Assembly (NCBI RefSeq): GCF_041737845.1
Contig: NZ_JBGSQX010000106.1
Coordinates: 1 to 31,737, forward strand
Direction: 5' to 3'
Length of the DNA: 31,737 nucleotides
DNA from: Desulfococcus sp041737845
GTDB lineage: Bacteria > Desulfobacterota > Desulfobacteria > Desulfobacterales > Desulfococcaceae
The position numbers and the translations under genes were made by a program. Below, piece after piece: positions 1-7,632 of this stretch. Position 1 is the first letter of the stretch; each line of letters begins with the position of its first letter. The notes beneath the pieces were generated by a model. The model saw only the letters and a list, made by a program, of their open reading frames with translations. It did not search any database and had not been told where the DNA came from.

Positions 1-544
1 ACACCTGGGCACGCGGGCCGATGGCGATCACGCGCTCAGCGCCGTGGTGCTCAGTCTTGTGTGTGAACGGCCGATACATCCAGGTCGCGCCCGACGTTTC
101 GATATCGATCGATCGCATGATCACAAGCTCGCCTGGCCGCATGCCGGTGAGCCGTTGAACCTGCACCATCGTGCGCGCGTCATTCGACAGGAACGGCAGA
201 GTGGCATCGACGATCGCATCTTCGACGAGAGTCACCCGCCTCGGGGCTCTCGCACCATCGCGAGCTGTGACGCCGCGCACGGCGCTGAGCCGCCAATGCG
301 CTTCGCCTGGCAACAGTTCCTTGGCGACGGCCCACTTCACCATCTGTTTGATCATCGAGCTGTAGGCGTTGACGGTGGTGGTCGAGAGCTTGAGATCATC
401 GATCATCACTCGCTGGCATGCCTGCAGGGCGATCGGCCCAAATGCGATGGCTGCTTCATCGCCGTACAGTCGGCGCGCGATGCCCAGGGCCCGCCGCAGG
501 GCCGAGTAGATAACGCCGTTGCGGCTCGTGTGGGTATGTCCCCA
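1..544 (-). pseudogene. Tyrosine recombinase (phage integrase) fragment, runs off the left edge
   Basis: The minus-strand frame is open from 544 to the window edge and is bounded upstream by TGA at 545-547. It encodes a core-binding-like helical part followed by the start of the catalytic domain. The segment around RLTGMRPGE carries the first catalytic arginine of tyrosine recombinases, followed by YRPFTHKTEHHG and a VIAIGPRAQ stretch. This wording is typical of the planctomycete and deltaproteobacterial integrase family. No plausible start codon or N-terminal SAM-like domain remains upstream, and the frame abuts an unrelated esterase stub. I therefore read it as a 5'-truncated relic. The rest of the catalytic domain, including the nucleophilic tyrosine, lies outside the window, so loss of function is inferred from the missing N-terminus only. 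Confidence 0.7.
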
Positions 545-555
545 TCATCTCGTCG

Positions 556-740
556 TCGATGACACGGAAGCGTCCCTCGACCGTCGTATCCCCTGCTGCT
601 CGGGGGGTGTTGGCTGCAGGTTTCGGCCCCGACAGGCCATGCAGTGTGCGTTGAATGATCGCAACTGCCTCAAGCAGTTGCCCCGCGCGAGTCAAATGGG
701 TCGCTTCGCGCATTCCCGCTGACATCGTTGCGTCCATCAT
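556..740 (-). pseudogene. N-terminal stub of a PHB-depolymerase-type esterase
   Basis: The frame begins with MMDATMSAGMREATHLTRAGQ and continues LLEAVAIIQRTLHG. This is the characteristic N-terminus of the polyhydroxybutyrate-depolymerase-like esterase family in proteobacteria. After about 60 residues the similarity ends, and the same frame runs into DNA that encodes the recombinase fragment in another frame. The alpha/beta-hydrolase core with its GxSxG serine is absent. It sits 29 bp downstream of the intact CopG-type gene, a neighbour I recall for this esterase family. The arrangement suggests the esterase was cut by a rearrangement that brought in the integrase fragment. The exact junction (about 545-560) is estimated. 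Confidence 0.5.
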
Positions 741-769
741 CGAGAGTCTCCTTGTTAGCGCAATGCCGG

Positions 770-1186
770 TCAGTGGATTCGATCCGCCAAGGCGGCCTTG
801 ACCTCCGGACTGGCATGCAAGGCACCCAGCACCACCACGGAATCGATGGTGGCGCGGGCGAGTTCGGGGGATACATCCTCGGCAATACTGGCCAGGCCCA
901 GCACCTTGATCTGAAGCCTCTGTCCGGCCGCCCGCACCGCCTCGAGATCGCGGTGGCTGTAATGCTGCAGGCCGAGAACAAAGGTCTTGCGCGCCACCAT
1001 TTCCCTGACCACCTCTGAATGGGTCGCCAACTGGTTGCGGATCGCCGTTCGAATCAGGTCAGTGCGGTTGGAATAAAACCCTTCCCGCACCAGCAGATCG
1101 ATCTGCCCCAGGTCAACCACTCCCAAGTTGATGGTGATCTTTTCGGTCGTGTCGCCAGCCTTCGGTCGAAGCTCATGTACGCTCAT
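770..1186 (-). CDS. CopG-type ribbon-helix-helix regulator
   Basis: A 138-residue protein with a ribbon-helix-helix DNA-binding segment near its N-terminus (EKITINLGVVDLGQIDLLV, then a helix ending SNRTDLIRTAIRNQL). A roughly 80-residue C-terminal part follows (TFVLGLQHYSHRDLEAVRA, later ELARATIDSVVVLGALHAS) that probably mediates oligomerisation or effector sensing. The start is the ATG at 1184-1186, because AGGAGG lies six bases upstream (1193-1198); two ATGs further upstream would overlap or precede this site. I remember this regulator family beside PHB-depolymerase-like esterases, and such a stub lies immediately downstream, so it may once have controlled that gene. The reading frame is intact. 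The target is unknown. Confidence 0.8.
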   Translation of the reverse strand: MSVHELRPKAGDTTEKITINLGVVDLGQIDLLVREGFYSNRTDLIRTAIRNQLATHSEVVREMVARKTFVLGLQHYSHRDLEAVRAAGQRLQIKVLGLASIAEDVSPELARATIDSVVVLGALHASPEVKAALADRIH

Positions 1187-1373
1187 TGCCATCCTCCTGC
1201 CATCCATATAGATGGTAATTTACACCGTAACGTCCAATTGTCAAGCCTGGTTTGACACATTGTGGAATTACGCAAGAAATTCTTTCTGGGGCGATAGGCC
1301 TGATTTACCCCCCGGCGCTGAGCACGTGAGAATGGGTCCGCCAATAAAACCGGCTTGGCAGCTCTTTCAATGC

Positions 1374-1502
1374 ATCGATCTCGAGCGGACCGCCTTGGTA
1401 CTGGTTGGAGACCACAACCAACTGCCTTCCGTCGGACCGGGCAATCTGTTGCGGGACCTGGTTCAGTCGCGGATGGCTCCCACGGTGCTCCTCGACCAGG
1501 TG
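1374..1502 (+). pseudogene. RecD2-type helicase relic
   Basis: One plus-strand frame reads IDLERTALVLVGDHNQLPSV followed by GPGNLLRDLVQ. This corresponds to the Walker B and following region of the RecD2 (exodeoxyribonuclease V alpha-like) superfamily 1 helicase, usually LVGDxxQLPSVGxGxVLxDL. Only about 43 residues are recognisable. The usual FRQA motif that should follow soon after is missing, and the frame degenerates from about 1503. There is no Walker A region upstream. It is a gene remnant with no expected function. Confidence 0.55.
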
Positions 1503-1510
1503 GGGGGCGA

Positions 1511-1654
1511 TCATTTACTATCCGGCAACTTTTCGCGGAGAGCCTTCCGCGCCATATTGTCCAGGTCTGCATCAGTTACCGTGGGAAGGAAGCGCTTTCG
1601 AAAGAGCTCGTCGTGCAGGATATTATACTTTGAGCGGTCACAGTCTTCGCTTTT
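1511..1654 (-). pseudogene. Short open frame without a start, probable C-terminal remnant
   Basis: The minus-strand frame is open between stops at 1655-1657 and 1511-1513 and encodes about 47 residues. It has protein-like composition (a stretch ILHDELFRKRFLPTVTDADL, then DNMARKALREKLPDSK). There is no start codon with a ribosome site, and the frame abuts the RecD2 relic. I do not recognise the family. It may be the tail of a lost gene or chance. Confidence 0.2.
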
Positions 1655-1660
1655 TTACCC

Positions 1661-1690
1661 TCACCCCAACCCTCTCCCGGTGGGAGAGGG
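1661..1690. repeat. Intergenic hairpin repeat of the CCCTCTCCC/GGGAGAGGG type
   Basis: The sequence TCACCCCAA precedes CCCTCTCCC (1670-1678), a three-base loop and GGGAGAGGG (1682-1690), giving a perfect 9-bp stem. This is the core of a very common dispersed intergenic palindrome in proteobacterial genomes. It lies in a gene-poor stretch next to gene remnants. Confidence 0.6.
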
Positions 1691-1937
1691 GATTAAGGAA
1701 AATCGCAACTGATGACCGTGCAAGGCATATGTCTTTTTATTCCGACGATCCGGTATCGTTGGGAGGCATTGGCCTATCCCGGCACGATGATGAAATTGGC
1801 GTCTCCACGCCAATGTGGGGCGCGGAGAATGCGGGAGGCAGGGCCTCCTGAATTTTGGGAAAAACGATAGGTGACAACTCAGCGGGAGCCGACGGGGAAA
1901 AACGTGCACGTCCGGACCCGGTTGACGGGATGGGAAA
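1691..1937. other. Gene-free stretch with two small hairpins
   Basis: No convincing gene is seen here. ATTGGCGT (1795-1802) pairs with ACGCCAAT (1807-1814) around a four-base loop, and GGAGGC/GCCTCC a little further on forms a second small stem. They lie downstream of the minus-strand sigma-54 regulator gene and could help end its transcript, but there is no clear T-run. The larger gene-poor interval runs from 1187 to 1937 and otherwise holds only the relics and repeat listed separately. Confidence 0.3.
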
Positions 1938-3680
1938 CTATTTTTTTCGGATGTCGAGTTCGCGCATACGCGCCCGCAGGGCGCCGGGGTCGATCCCCAA
2001 GATTTCGGCCGCACTGTTTTTTCCGGCGACCTTCCAACAGGTCTGCTCAAGTGTCTGAACAATATGGTCGCGCTCAACCGCTTCCAGGGTTTTTTGGCGG
2101 ATGCCCGGCCCCGTGGACGGGTTGTTGAGTTCATCCGCCAGACGCAGTTTGGTTCCCGACGAGTTGATCACGGCGCGTTCCAGGACATTTTCCAGCTCCC
2201 GGATATTTCCAGGCCAGTGATAACGCTGCAACGCACTCATTGCGTTCGCCGGAATCATTTCAATGGTCTTGCCCATTCTTTTGGAGATCTTTTGGACGTA
2301 GAAATCGACAAGAAGCGGTATGTCTTCCATGCGATCGCGAAGCGGCGGGATGGTAATCGGAAAAACATTCAACCGGTACCAGAGATCTTCCCGGAAACGG
2401 CCCTTTCGGACTTCCTCTTCCAGATTGCGATTTGTGGCTGCAATCATCCGTACATCCACCTTGATGGTGCTGGAGCCGCCCAGCCGTTCAAACTCGCCGT
2501 CCTGGAGCACCCTGAGCAGCTTTGCCTGTAATTCCAGCGGTAATTCGCCGATTTCATCCAGAAAAAGGGTTGCGCCGTGTGCAATCTCAAATCGCCCGAG
2601 GCGTCTGGTTTGAGCACCGGTGAAAGCGCCTTTTTCATGGCCGAACAATTCGCTTTCGATCAGGTTTGCGTGGAGCGCAGCGCAATTTACTTTCACCAGA
2701 GCCCGGTTTTTGCGTCGGCTCAAGCCGTGAATGGCCCGGACAACCAGTTCCTTGCCGGTTCCGGTCTCGCCCAGAACCAATATGGTGGTTTCGCGGCCGG
2801 CGATTTGTTCCACCTGAGAGAGCACGAATTGAATCCCGTCACTCTGGCCGATAATGTTTTCATGGTTGTTTTCCAGTTTAATTTCTTCGATCAAATAGGC
2901 TTTTTCCGCTTCCAGTTGATCTTTCAGCTTCTGTATCTCTACAAGGGCGGCTTCAGCGTTCAGTCTACCTTTTTCCGCCGCCTGCATGGCAGCGGCAAGT
3001 TCGGCCGTTCGCTCCTCGACCTGATGTTCGAGCTTGTCATGGGCGTTTTGCAGCGCCTCCTCCATCCGCCTGCGATAGGTGATGTCGTTCATCACAACGC
3101 GGCATACGGGTGCGCCGGCGTCATCCTGCGCCGCAGTTGCCGCCAGGTGCGCCCAGAAGGACGTCCCGTCGTTTTTCACCATCCGCAGTTCATACTCCTG
3201 CCGTTCAACGGTTTGCTCCATGCCTGCCTGCACCCGGCCCTGCAAAATCGCCGAATGAACCTCAAAGAGTTGTCTGTTGTGCAGGTAGTGGATGTCCTGA
3301 TCCTCTTTGTGGATGAATCGGGTGATCGGCTGCCCGACCAGCGTGCCCCGGGCCACATTCAGCAGTGTGGCGGCGGTGAGGTTGACCTCCAGTATCCGCC
3401 CCTTTTCAGAGAGGGTGCAATAGCCCACCGGCGCAAGGTCGTACAGGCCGAAATACCGCGCCCGGGAGGCGTCCAGTTCCGTCTGGGCGCGGCGCAGCTC
3501 TTCGTTCTGCATCTCCAGTTCGATCTGGTGAACCCGCAGCTCGTTCAGGATCCGTCGGTTTTCTTCGGGCGACAGGGCCAGGAGGTCTTCCGACGCTTGA
3601 GCGGCATCTTGCCGGGCGCTGTCTTCGGCACGCTTGCGAAGCGCGGCCGCGCTGTCGGGCAGCCTGCCCTTGACGGTCAT
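1938..3680 (-). CDS. PAS domain-containing sigma-54-dependent transcriptional activator
   Basis: A 580-residue activator of sigma-54 RNA polymerase. An N-terminal helical segment (residues 40-75, HQIELEMQNEELRRAQ) leads into a PAS sensor domain at about 75-205. A long coiled coil (about 205-275) follows, then the AAA+ domain at about 280-515. Walker A is GETGTGKE (about 304-311), and the GAFTGA loop that contacts sigma-54 is intact (351-356). The C-terminus (about 535-578) is a Fis-type helix-turn-helix. There is no receiver domain, so the input is probably the PAS domain or the upstream partner. Its start codon overlaps the stop of the CheB-CheR fusion gene by four bases (ATGA), implying translational coupling and a shared pathway. 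Targets are not known; candidates include the sigma-54-like promoter near 28410. Confidence 0.93.
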   Translation of the reverse strand: MTVKGRLPDSAAALRKRAEDSARQDAAQASEDLLALSPEENRRILNELRVHQIELEMQNEELRRAQTELDASRARYFGLYDLAPVGYCTLSEKGRILEVNLTAATLLNVARGTLVGQPITRFIHKEDQDIHYLHNRQLFEVHSAILQGRVQAGMEQTVERQEYELRMVKNDGTSFWAHLAATAAQDDAGAPVCRVVMNDITYRRRMEEALQNAHDKLEHQVEERTAELAAAMQAAEKGRLNAEAALVEIQKLKDQLEAEKAYLIEEIKLENNHENIIGQSDGIQFVLSQVEQIAGRETTILVLGETGTGKELVVRAIHGLSRRKNRALVKVNCAALHANLIESELFGHEKGAFTGAQTRRLGRFEIAHGATLFLDEIGELPLELQAKLLRVLQDGEFERLGGSSTIKVDVRMIAATNRNLEEEVRKGRFREDLWYRLNVFPITIPPLRDRMEDIPLLVDFYVQKISKRMGKTIEMIPANAMSALQRYHWPGNIRELENVLERAVINSSGTKLRLADELNNPSTGPGIRQKTLEAVERDHIVQTLEQTCWKVAGKNSAAEILGIDPGALRARMRELDIRKK

Positions 3681-6600
3681 GGTGCACCTCCTTCATTTTT
3701 CGCTTCGGTGATGTCCTCCATCGCCAGCAGAATAAACCCGGGCCGGTCTGCCTCGCTGACCATGCGGGCGTTGATCCGGATGGTGCGCAGGCCGATCGCT
3801 TCAAATTCGTGCGACAGTATATAATTGTTGACCACCGAATCCCGGGGCAGAATCGTTTCCAGCAGGTTTCGTAATGCCGGGATATCCCACCGGCGGTTGC
3901 CCAAATCGTAGAGCAATCGCCCATTTGCGCTGTCCGGCGCTGCCCGGAAGGTGCTGTAAAATGAGCGACTGGCCGAGATGATCCGCAGGTCGGGATCCAG
4001 CATCAGCAGCGGTTCGTGAACCGTGGCGACAATCGCTTCGGTCACCCGGATATGCGCATCGTGCAGCGCTTCCTGAGCCTGCTTTGCCGGGCTGATGTCC
4101 ACAAAGGTGATCACCGCTCCTTCGATCACGTTGTCGAGCGTCCGGTAGGGCAGGATGCGCATGGTGTGCCACCCCCCGGCCCGGGTCTGCACTTCCGCCT
4201 CTTTGGGCGCGAGGGTGTCCAGCACCGCCTGCGTGTCCGCCGAAAGCGCGTCGTAGCCCGTCAAGTTGGAGACGATGTGCCCCACGGGCCGCCCGATGTC
4301 GCTGTGGATCAGGTTGATGATCCGGGTGGCGGTGGGGGTAAAGCGCAGGATGCGCAGGCTTTGATCCACAAAGACGGTGGCGATGCCGGTACCGCTCAGA
4401 AGGTTGTTCATGTCGTTGTTGGTCCGCGAGAGGTCCGCAACCTTGGTCTGCAGTTCGGCATTGACCGTGGAAAGCTCCTCGTTCACCGACACCAGCTCCT
4501 CCTTGGAGGTTTCCAGCTCCTCGTTGGTGGACTGCAATTCTTCGTTCACCGACTGCATTTCCTCATTGGAGGATTTGAGTTCTTCGTTGGCGGTTTCCAG
4601 CTCCTCACTGGCGGTCTGGAGGTATTCCTCCTTGGCCTGCAGCTCCTGCCGCAGGGAAGCGATGAGGGCATGCGCTTCGTCGCCTGCCTCGATACCGGCG
4701 ACGGCCTCGGTCGCGGAAAGCACGGTCAAAGCGTCTTCGCCTCTCTGCAGGGGTGCGCCCTGCTCCAGTATGACCAGCATCAAGGGCGCCTCGGAGGCCC
4801 CCGCATGAGCTGCCGGTGTCGCGAGAGGCACGGTACGAACCGTCAAATCGGTTGCCGTGACGTCACCGTTGGTTTTGACGCGCAGGTTCGGACAGCGCAC
4901 GACCTCCTCGCCCGCCGCGACTTTGCGAAGGGCCGTGGCCAGCTCGCGGCGCAATCCTTCGCGCGCCATCTTCAGGATATTGTTGACGCCGCTCTCGCCG
5001 GGGGCCGGTTCCAGGTACAAACCGGTGCGGCCGTGGAGATAGAGAATGTCGCCGTTGCCGTTGACGAGCGCCGCGACCGGGGCAACATGCCGCAACAGCG
5101 CCTGTTCGGTCAATTCGCGCAGCGACGGTTTCCCGGGATAGGCCGACTTGGGCGTTGCCGGCGGAAGCAGCGCATCCGCCGCCGTCATGGGCGGCAGAAA
5201 TCGATACGGACCTGCAGGGTGAAAATCCTCCCTGCGCTGGTACAGCTTCGCTATGCGGTCCAGGGTGGTAAACAGATGACCGAACTCCCCCACGCTCTCA
5301 GAGGTGCCCAGGAAGAGAAACCCGCATGGGTTCAGCGCATAATGAAATAGGGGAATGATTTTTTTCTGCAGCTCGGCGCCCATATAGATCAGCAGATTGC
5401 GACAACTGATCAGGTCGAGCTTGGAAAACGGCGGGTCTTTGATCACGTTTTGTTCGGAAAAGACCACCATGTCGCGGATATTTTTATGGATGCGGTAGAA
5501 ACTGCCGTCGGGCTCCACCGAAAAAAACCGTGCCAGCCGCTCCGGTGAAATGTCGGCGTCGATGCTGGCCGGATAGAGGCCGGCGCGAGCCGTGACAATC
5601 GATTGGCTGTCAATATCGGTGGCAAATATCTGCACCTTGAAGCTTTGTTTCAGCTTTTCCTGAAGCTCTGCCAGCAGGATGGCAAGGGAATAGGCCTCCT
5701 CGCCGGTGGAGCAGCCCGCCGACCAGACGCGGATCACGCAGTTTGAAGATTTCCCGGAAAAGAGCTTTGGAAGGATCTGCTCCTGGATGGCCTCGAAGGC
5801 CGCCGGGTCGCGAAAGAAGCTGGTGACCCCGATCAGCATGTCCCGAAAGAGGGCTTCCACCTCGATCGGTGTCTGCTGTAAAAACTTCACGTACCCGTCC
5901 ATGGTTTCGATCTGGTGGATGGCCATGCGGCGCTCGATGCGGCGATGGACGGTGCTTGGCTTGTACTGGCTGAAGTCGTGGCCGGTATGGGCGCGGAGCA
6001 GGATGAATATCTTCTTCAGCGCGTTTTCGACTCTGGGCGGCGAGGCAACGGCAGGGCTGCGGGGTATTCCGAAAGCGTGGGCCGCATAGGCGATAAGCTG
6101 GGCCGCCATCTCGGCCGGCGGAAGCTCATAGTCCACCAGGCCGGTGGCAAGCGCGCTGCGCGGCATGCCGTCGTACGCGGTTGAAGCAGGGGTCTGGGCC
6201 ATGACCATTCCGCCCTCGCCCTTGATGGCGCGCACGCCGAGCGTGCCGTCGCTGCCGGTGCCCGAAAGCACAATGCCGATGGCTCGCTCGCGCTGATCCT
6301 GGGCCAGAGACCGAAAGAAAAAGTCGATGGGCATCCGCTGGCCCCGGGGAGCGGAAGGCTCCAGCAGTTGGAGAGCGCCGCCCAGAAAAGCCATGTCCCG
6401 GCCCGGCGGGATGATGTAGGCGCAGTTGGGGCGCACAGCCATCCCGTCTTCCACCTCGAAGACCTGCATGCGGGTGTAGCGCTGGACGAGGTTTGTAAGG
6501 ATGCTTTTGTGGTCCGGGGCCAGGTGTTGCACCAGTATGAAAGCCATGCCTGGATCGGTGTCTGCGGGCATGCCGGAAAAAAAGGACTCGAAGGCCGCCA

Positions 6601-6766
6601 GCCCCCCGGCCGAGGCCCCGATGCCGACGATGGGAAAATATGCGCTGGTGCTTTCGACCCTCTCCTGCGACTCGGCTGATGCTGCGGCGCACTCCCGGGT
6701 CTCGATTGCCCCGGCATCACCCGGCGGGATGGCCGCCTCCGATGGATCTTTCTTCCTGTTTGTCAT
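3677..6766 (-). CDS. CheB-CheR-PAS fusion signalling protein
   Basis: A 1029-residue protein joining chemoreceptor-type methylesterase and methyltransferase domains to PAS sensors. The CheB domain (about 44-235) keeps its triad: Ser52 in GIGASAGG, His81 in QHLAPDH and Asp173 in GTGSDG. The CheR domain (about 250-510) has the SAM-binding motif WSAGCSTGEEAYS at about 348-360. A long Glu/Asn-rich coiled coil built from repeats such as EELETANEEL and EELQSTNEEL follows (about 690-770), then two PAS-like domains to the C-terminus. There is no receiver domain before CheB and no histidine kinase module after the PAS domains, although many relatives carry one. Output is therefore likely through the sigma-54 activator encoded immediately downstream with a four-base overlap. 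It starts 17 bp after the gpmA stop, consistent with co-transcription. Confidence 0.93.
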   Translation of the reverse strand: MTNRKKDPSEAAIPPGDAGAIETRECAAASAESQERVESTSAYFPIVGIGASAGGLAAFESFFSGMPADTDPGMAFILVQHLAPDHKSILTNLVQRYTRMQVFEVEDGMAVRPNCAYIIPPGRDMAFLGGALQLLEPSAPRGQRMPIDFFFRSLAQDQRERAIGIVLSGTGSDGTLGVRAIKGEGGMVMAQTPASTAYDGMPRSALATGLVDYELPPAEMAAQLIAYAAHAFGIPRSPAVASPPRVENALKKIFILLRAHTGHDFSQYKPSTVHRRIERRMAIHQIETMDGYVKFLQQTPIEVEALFRDMLIGVTSFFRDPAAFEAIQEQILPKLFSGKSSNCVIRVWSAGCSTGEEAYSLAILLAELQEKLKQSFKVQIFATDIDSQSIVTARAGLYPASIDADISPERLARFFSVEPDGSFYRIHKNIRDMVVFSEQNVIKDPPFSKLDLISCRNLLIYMGAELQKKIIPLFHYALNPCGFLFLGTSESVGEFGHLFTTLDRIAKLYQRREDFHPAGPYRFLPPMTAADALLPPATPKSAYPGKPSLRELTEQALLRHVAPVAALVNGNGDILYLHGRTGLYLEPAPGESGVNNILKMAREGLRRELATALRKVAAGEEVVRCPNLRVKTNGDVTATDLTVRTVPLATPAAHAGASEAPLMLVILEQGAPLQRGEDALTVLSATEAVAGIEAGDEAHALIASLRQELQAKEEYLQTASEELETANEELKSSNEEMQSVNEELQSTNEELETSKEELVSVNEELSTVNAELQTKVADLSRTNNDMNNLLSGTGIATVFVDQSLRILRFTPTATRIINLIHSDIGRPVGHIVSNLTGYDALSADTQAVLDTLAPKEAEVQTRAGGWHTMRILPYRTLDNVIEGAVITFVDISPAKQAQEALHDAHIRVTEAIVATVHEPLLMLDPDLRIISASRSFYSTFRAAPDSANGRLLYDLGNRRWDIPALRNLLETILPRDSVVNNYILSHEFEAIGLRTIRINARMVSEADRPGFILLAMEDITEAKNEGGAP

Positions 6767-6783
6767 GGTGTCCGCCCCATCCT

Positions 6784-7584
6784 TCAGACCCGGAACATCT
6801 CTTCTGTTTTTTCAAACAGCAGCGCAGCCTGACGCATCATCATGCCTTTCCCCTGCCGGGCGACTGCCTCGGTGGCCCGTTTGATCTCGTCAGGATCGCC
6901 CAGATAATAATGCCTGACAGGTTTCAAACGCTCATCCAGTTCGTAGATCAGGGGAATTCCCGTGGGAATGTTGATGCCCACAATATCGGCATCCGATACA
7001 TCATCGAGGTATTTGACAAGAGCCCGAATGCTGTTCCCATGGGCCGAGAGGATGACCCGTCTGCCTGAGCGAATCATGGGCACGACGGCCTCGTGCCAGT
7101 AAGGGAGAAACCGCGCCACCGTGTCTTTCAGACACTCCGTCAATGGAATATCGTTTTTTTCCAGGTCCTTGTACCTGGGGTCATTACCTGGGGACCGTTC
7201 ATCGGTCATTTCCAGCGCCGGCGGCCGGACGGCATAACTTCTTCTCCACTTCAAAACCTGCTCCTCGCCGTATTTTGCTGCTGTTTCGGCCTTGTTCAAC
7301 CCTTGCAGGGCGCCATAACACCGTTCATTCAATCTCCATGAGATGTTTACCGGTATCCACATGAGATTCATTTCATCCTGGACGATCCACAGGGTCCGGA
7401 TCGCCCGTTTGAGCACCGAGGTGAAGGCCGCATCAAAGGAGAACCCCTCCTTTTTCAGGATCTTCCCCGCCTGCCTGGCTTCCTGGATTCCTTTTTCCGA
7501 CAGGTCTACATCCGTCCAGCCCGTGAACCGGTTTTCTTTGTTCCAAATGCTCTCACCGTGTCTGAGGAGAACCAGCGTTATCAT
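6784..7584 (-). CDS. gpmA: 2,3-bisphosphoglycerate-dependent phosphoglycerate mutase
   Basis: A 266-residue cytosolic enzyme interconverting 3- and 2-phosphoglycerate. The N-terminal LVLLRHGES motif carries the phosphorylated histidine (His9). RFTGWTDVDLSEKG, RLNERCYGALQG and the C-terminal SAHGNSIRAL with the second catalytic histidine are all intact, and the length fits the dPGM family. The ATG at 7582-7584 is chosen because GGAGGT lies six bases upstream; an in-frame TTG upstream has no such site. It follows gapN on the same strand (49-bp gap), so the product of GapN, 3-phosphoglycerate, is the substrate of this enzyme. It lies just upstream of the CheB-CheR fusion gene. Confidence 0.93.
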   Translation of the reverse strand: MITLVLLRHGESIWNKENRFTGWTDVDLSEKGIQEARQAGKILKKEGFSFDAAFTSVLKRAIRTLWIVQDEMNLMWIPVNISWRLNERCYGALQGLNKAETAAKYGEEQVLKWRRSYAVRPPALEMTDERSPGNDPRYKDLEKNDIPLTECLKDTVARFLPYWHEAVVPMIRSGRRVILSAHGNSIRALVKYLDDVSDADIVGINIPTGIPLIYELDERLKPVRHYYLGDPDEIKRATEAVARQGKGMMMRQAALLFEKTEEMFRV

Positions 7585-7632
7585 GACTGCACCTCCATTA
7601 TGCAATATATCGAGCTATATACACCATTCTCT

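Noticed and set aside
1212..1712. A 166-codon plus-strand frame as an intact small gene
   Set aside because: Only the middle part is recognisable, as a RecD2 piece; there is no ribosome site, and the tail is translated hairpin repeat.
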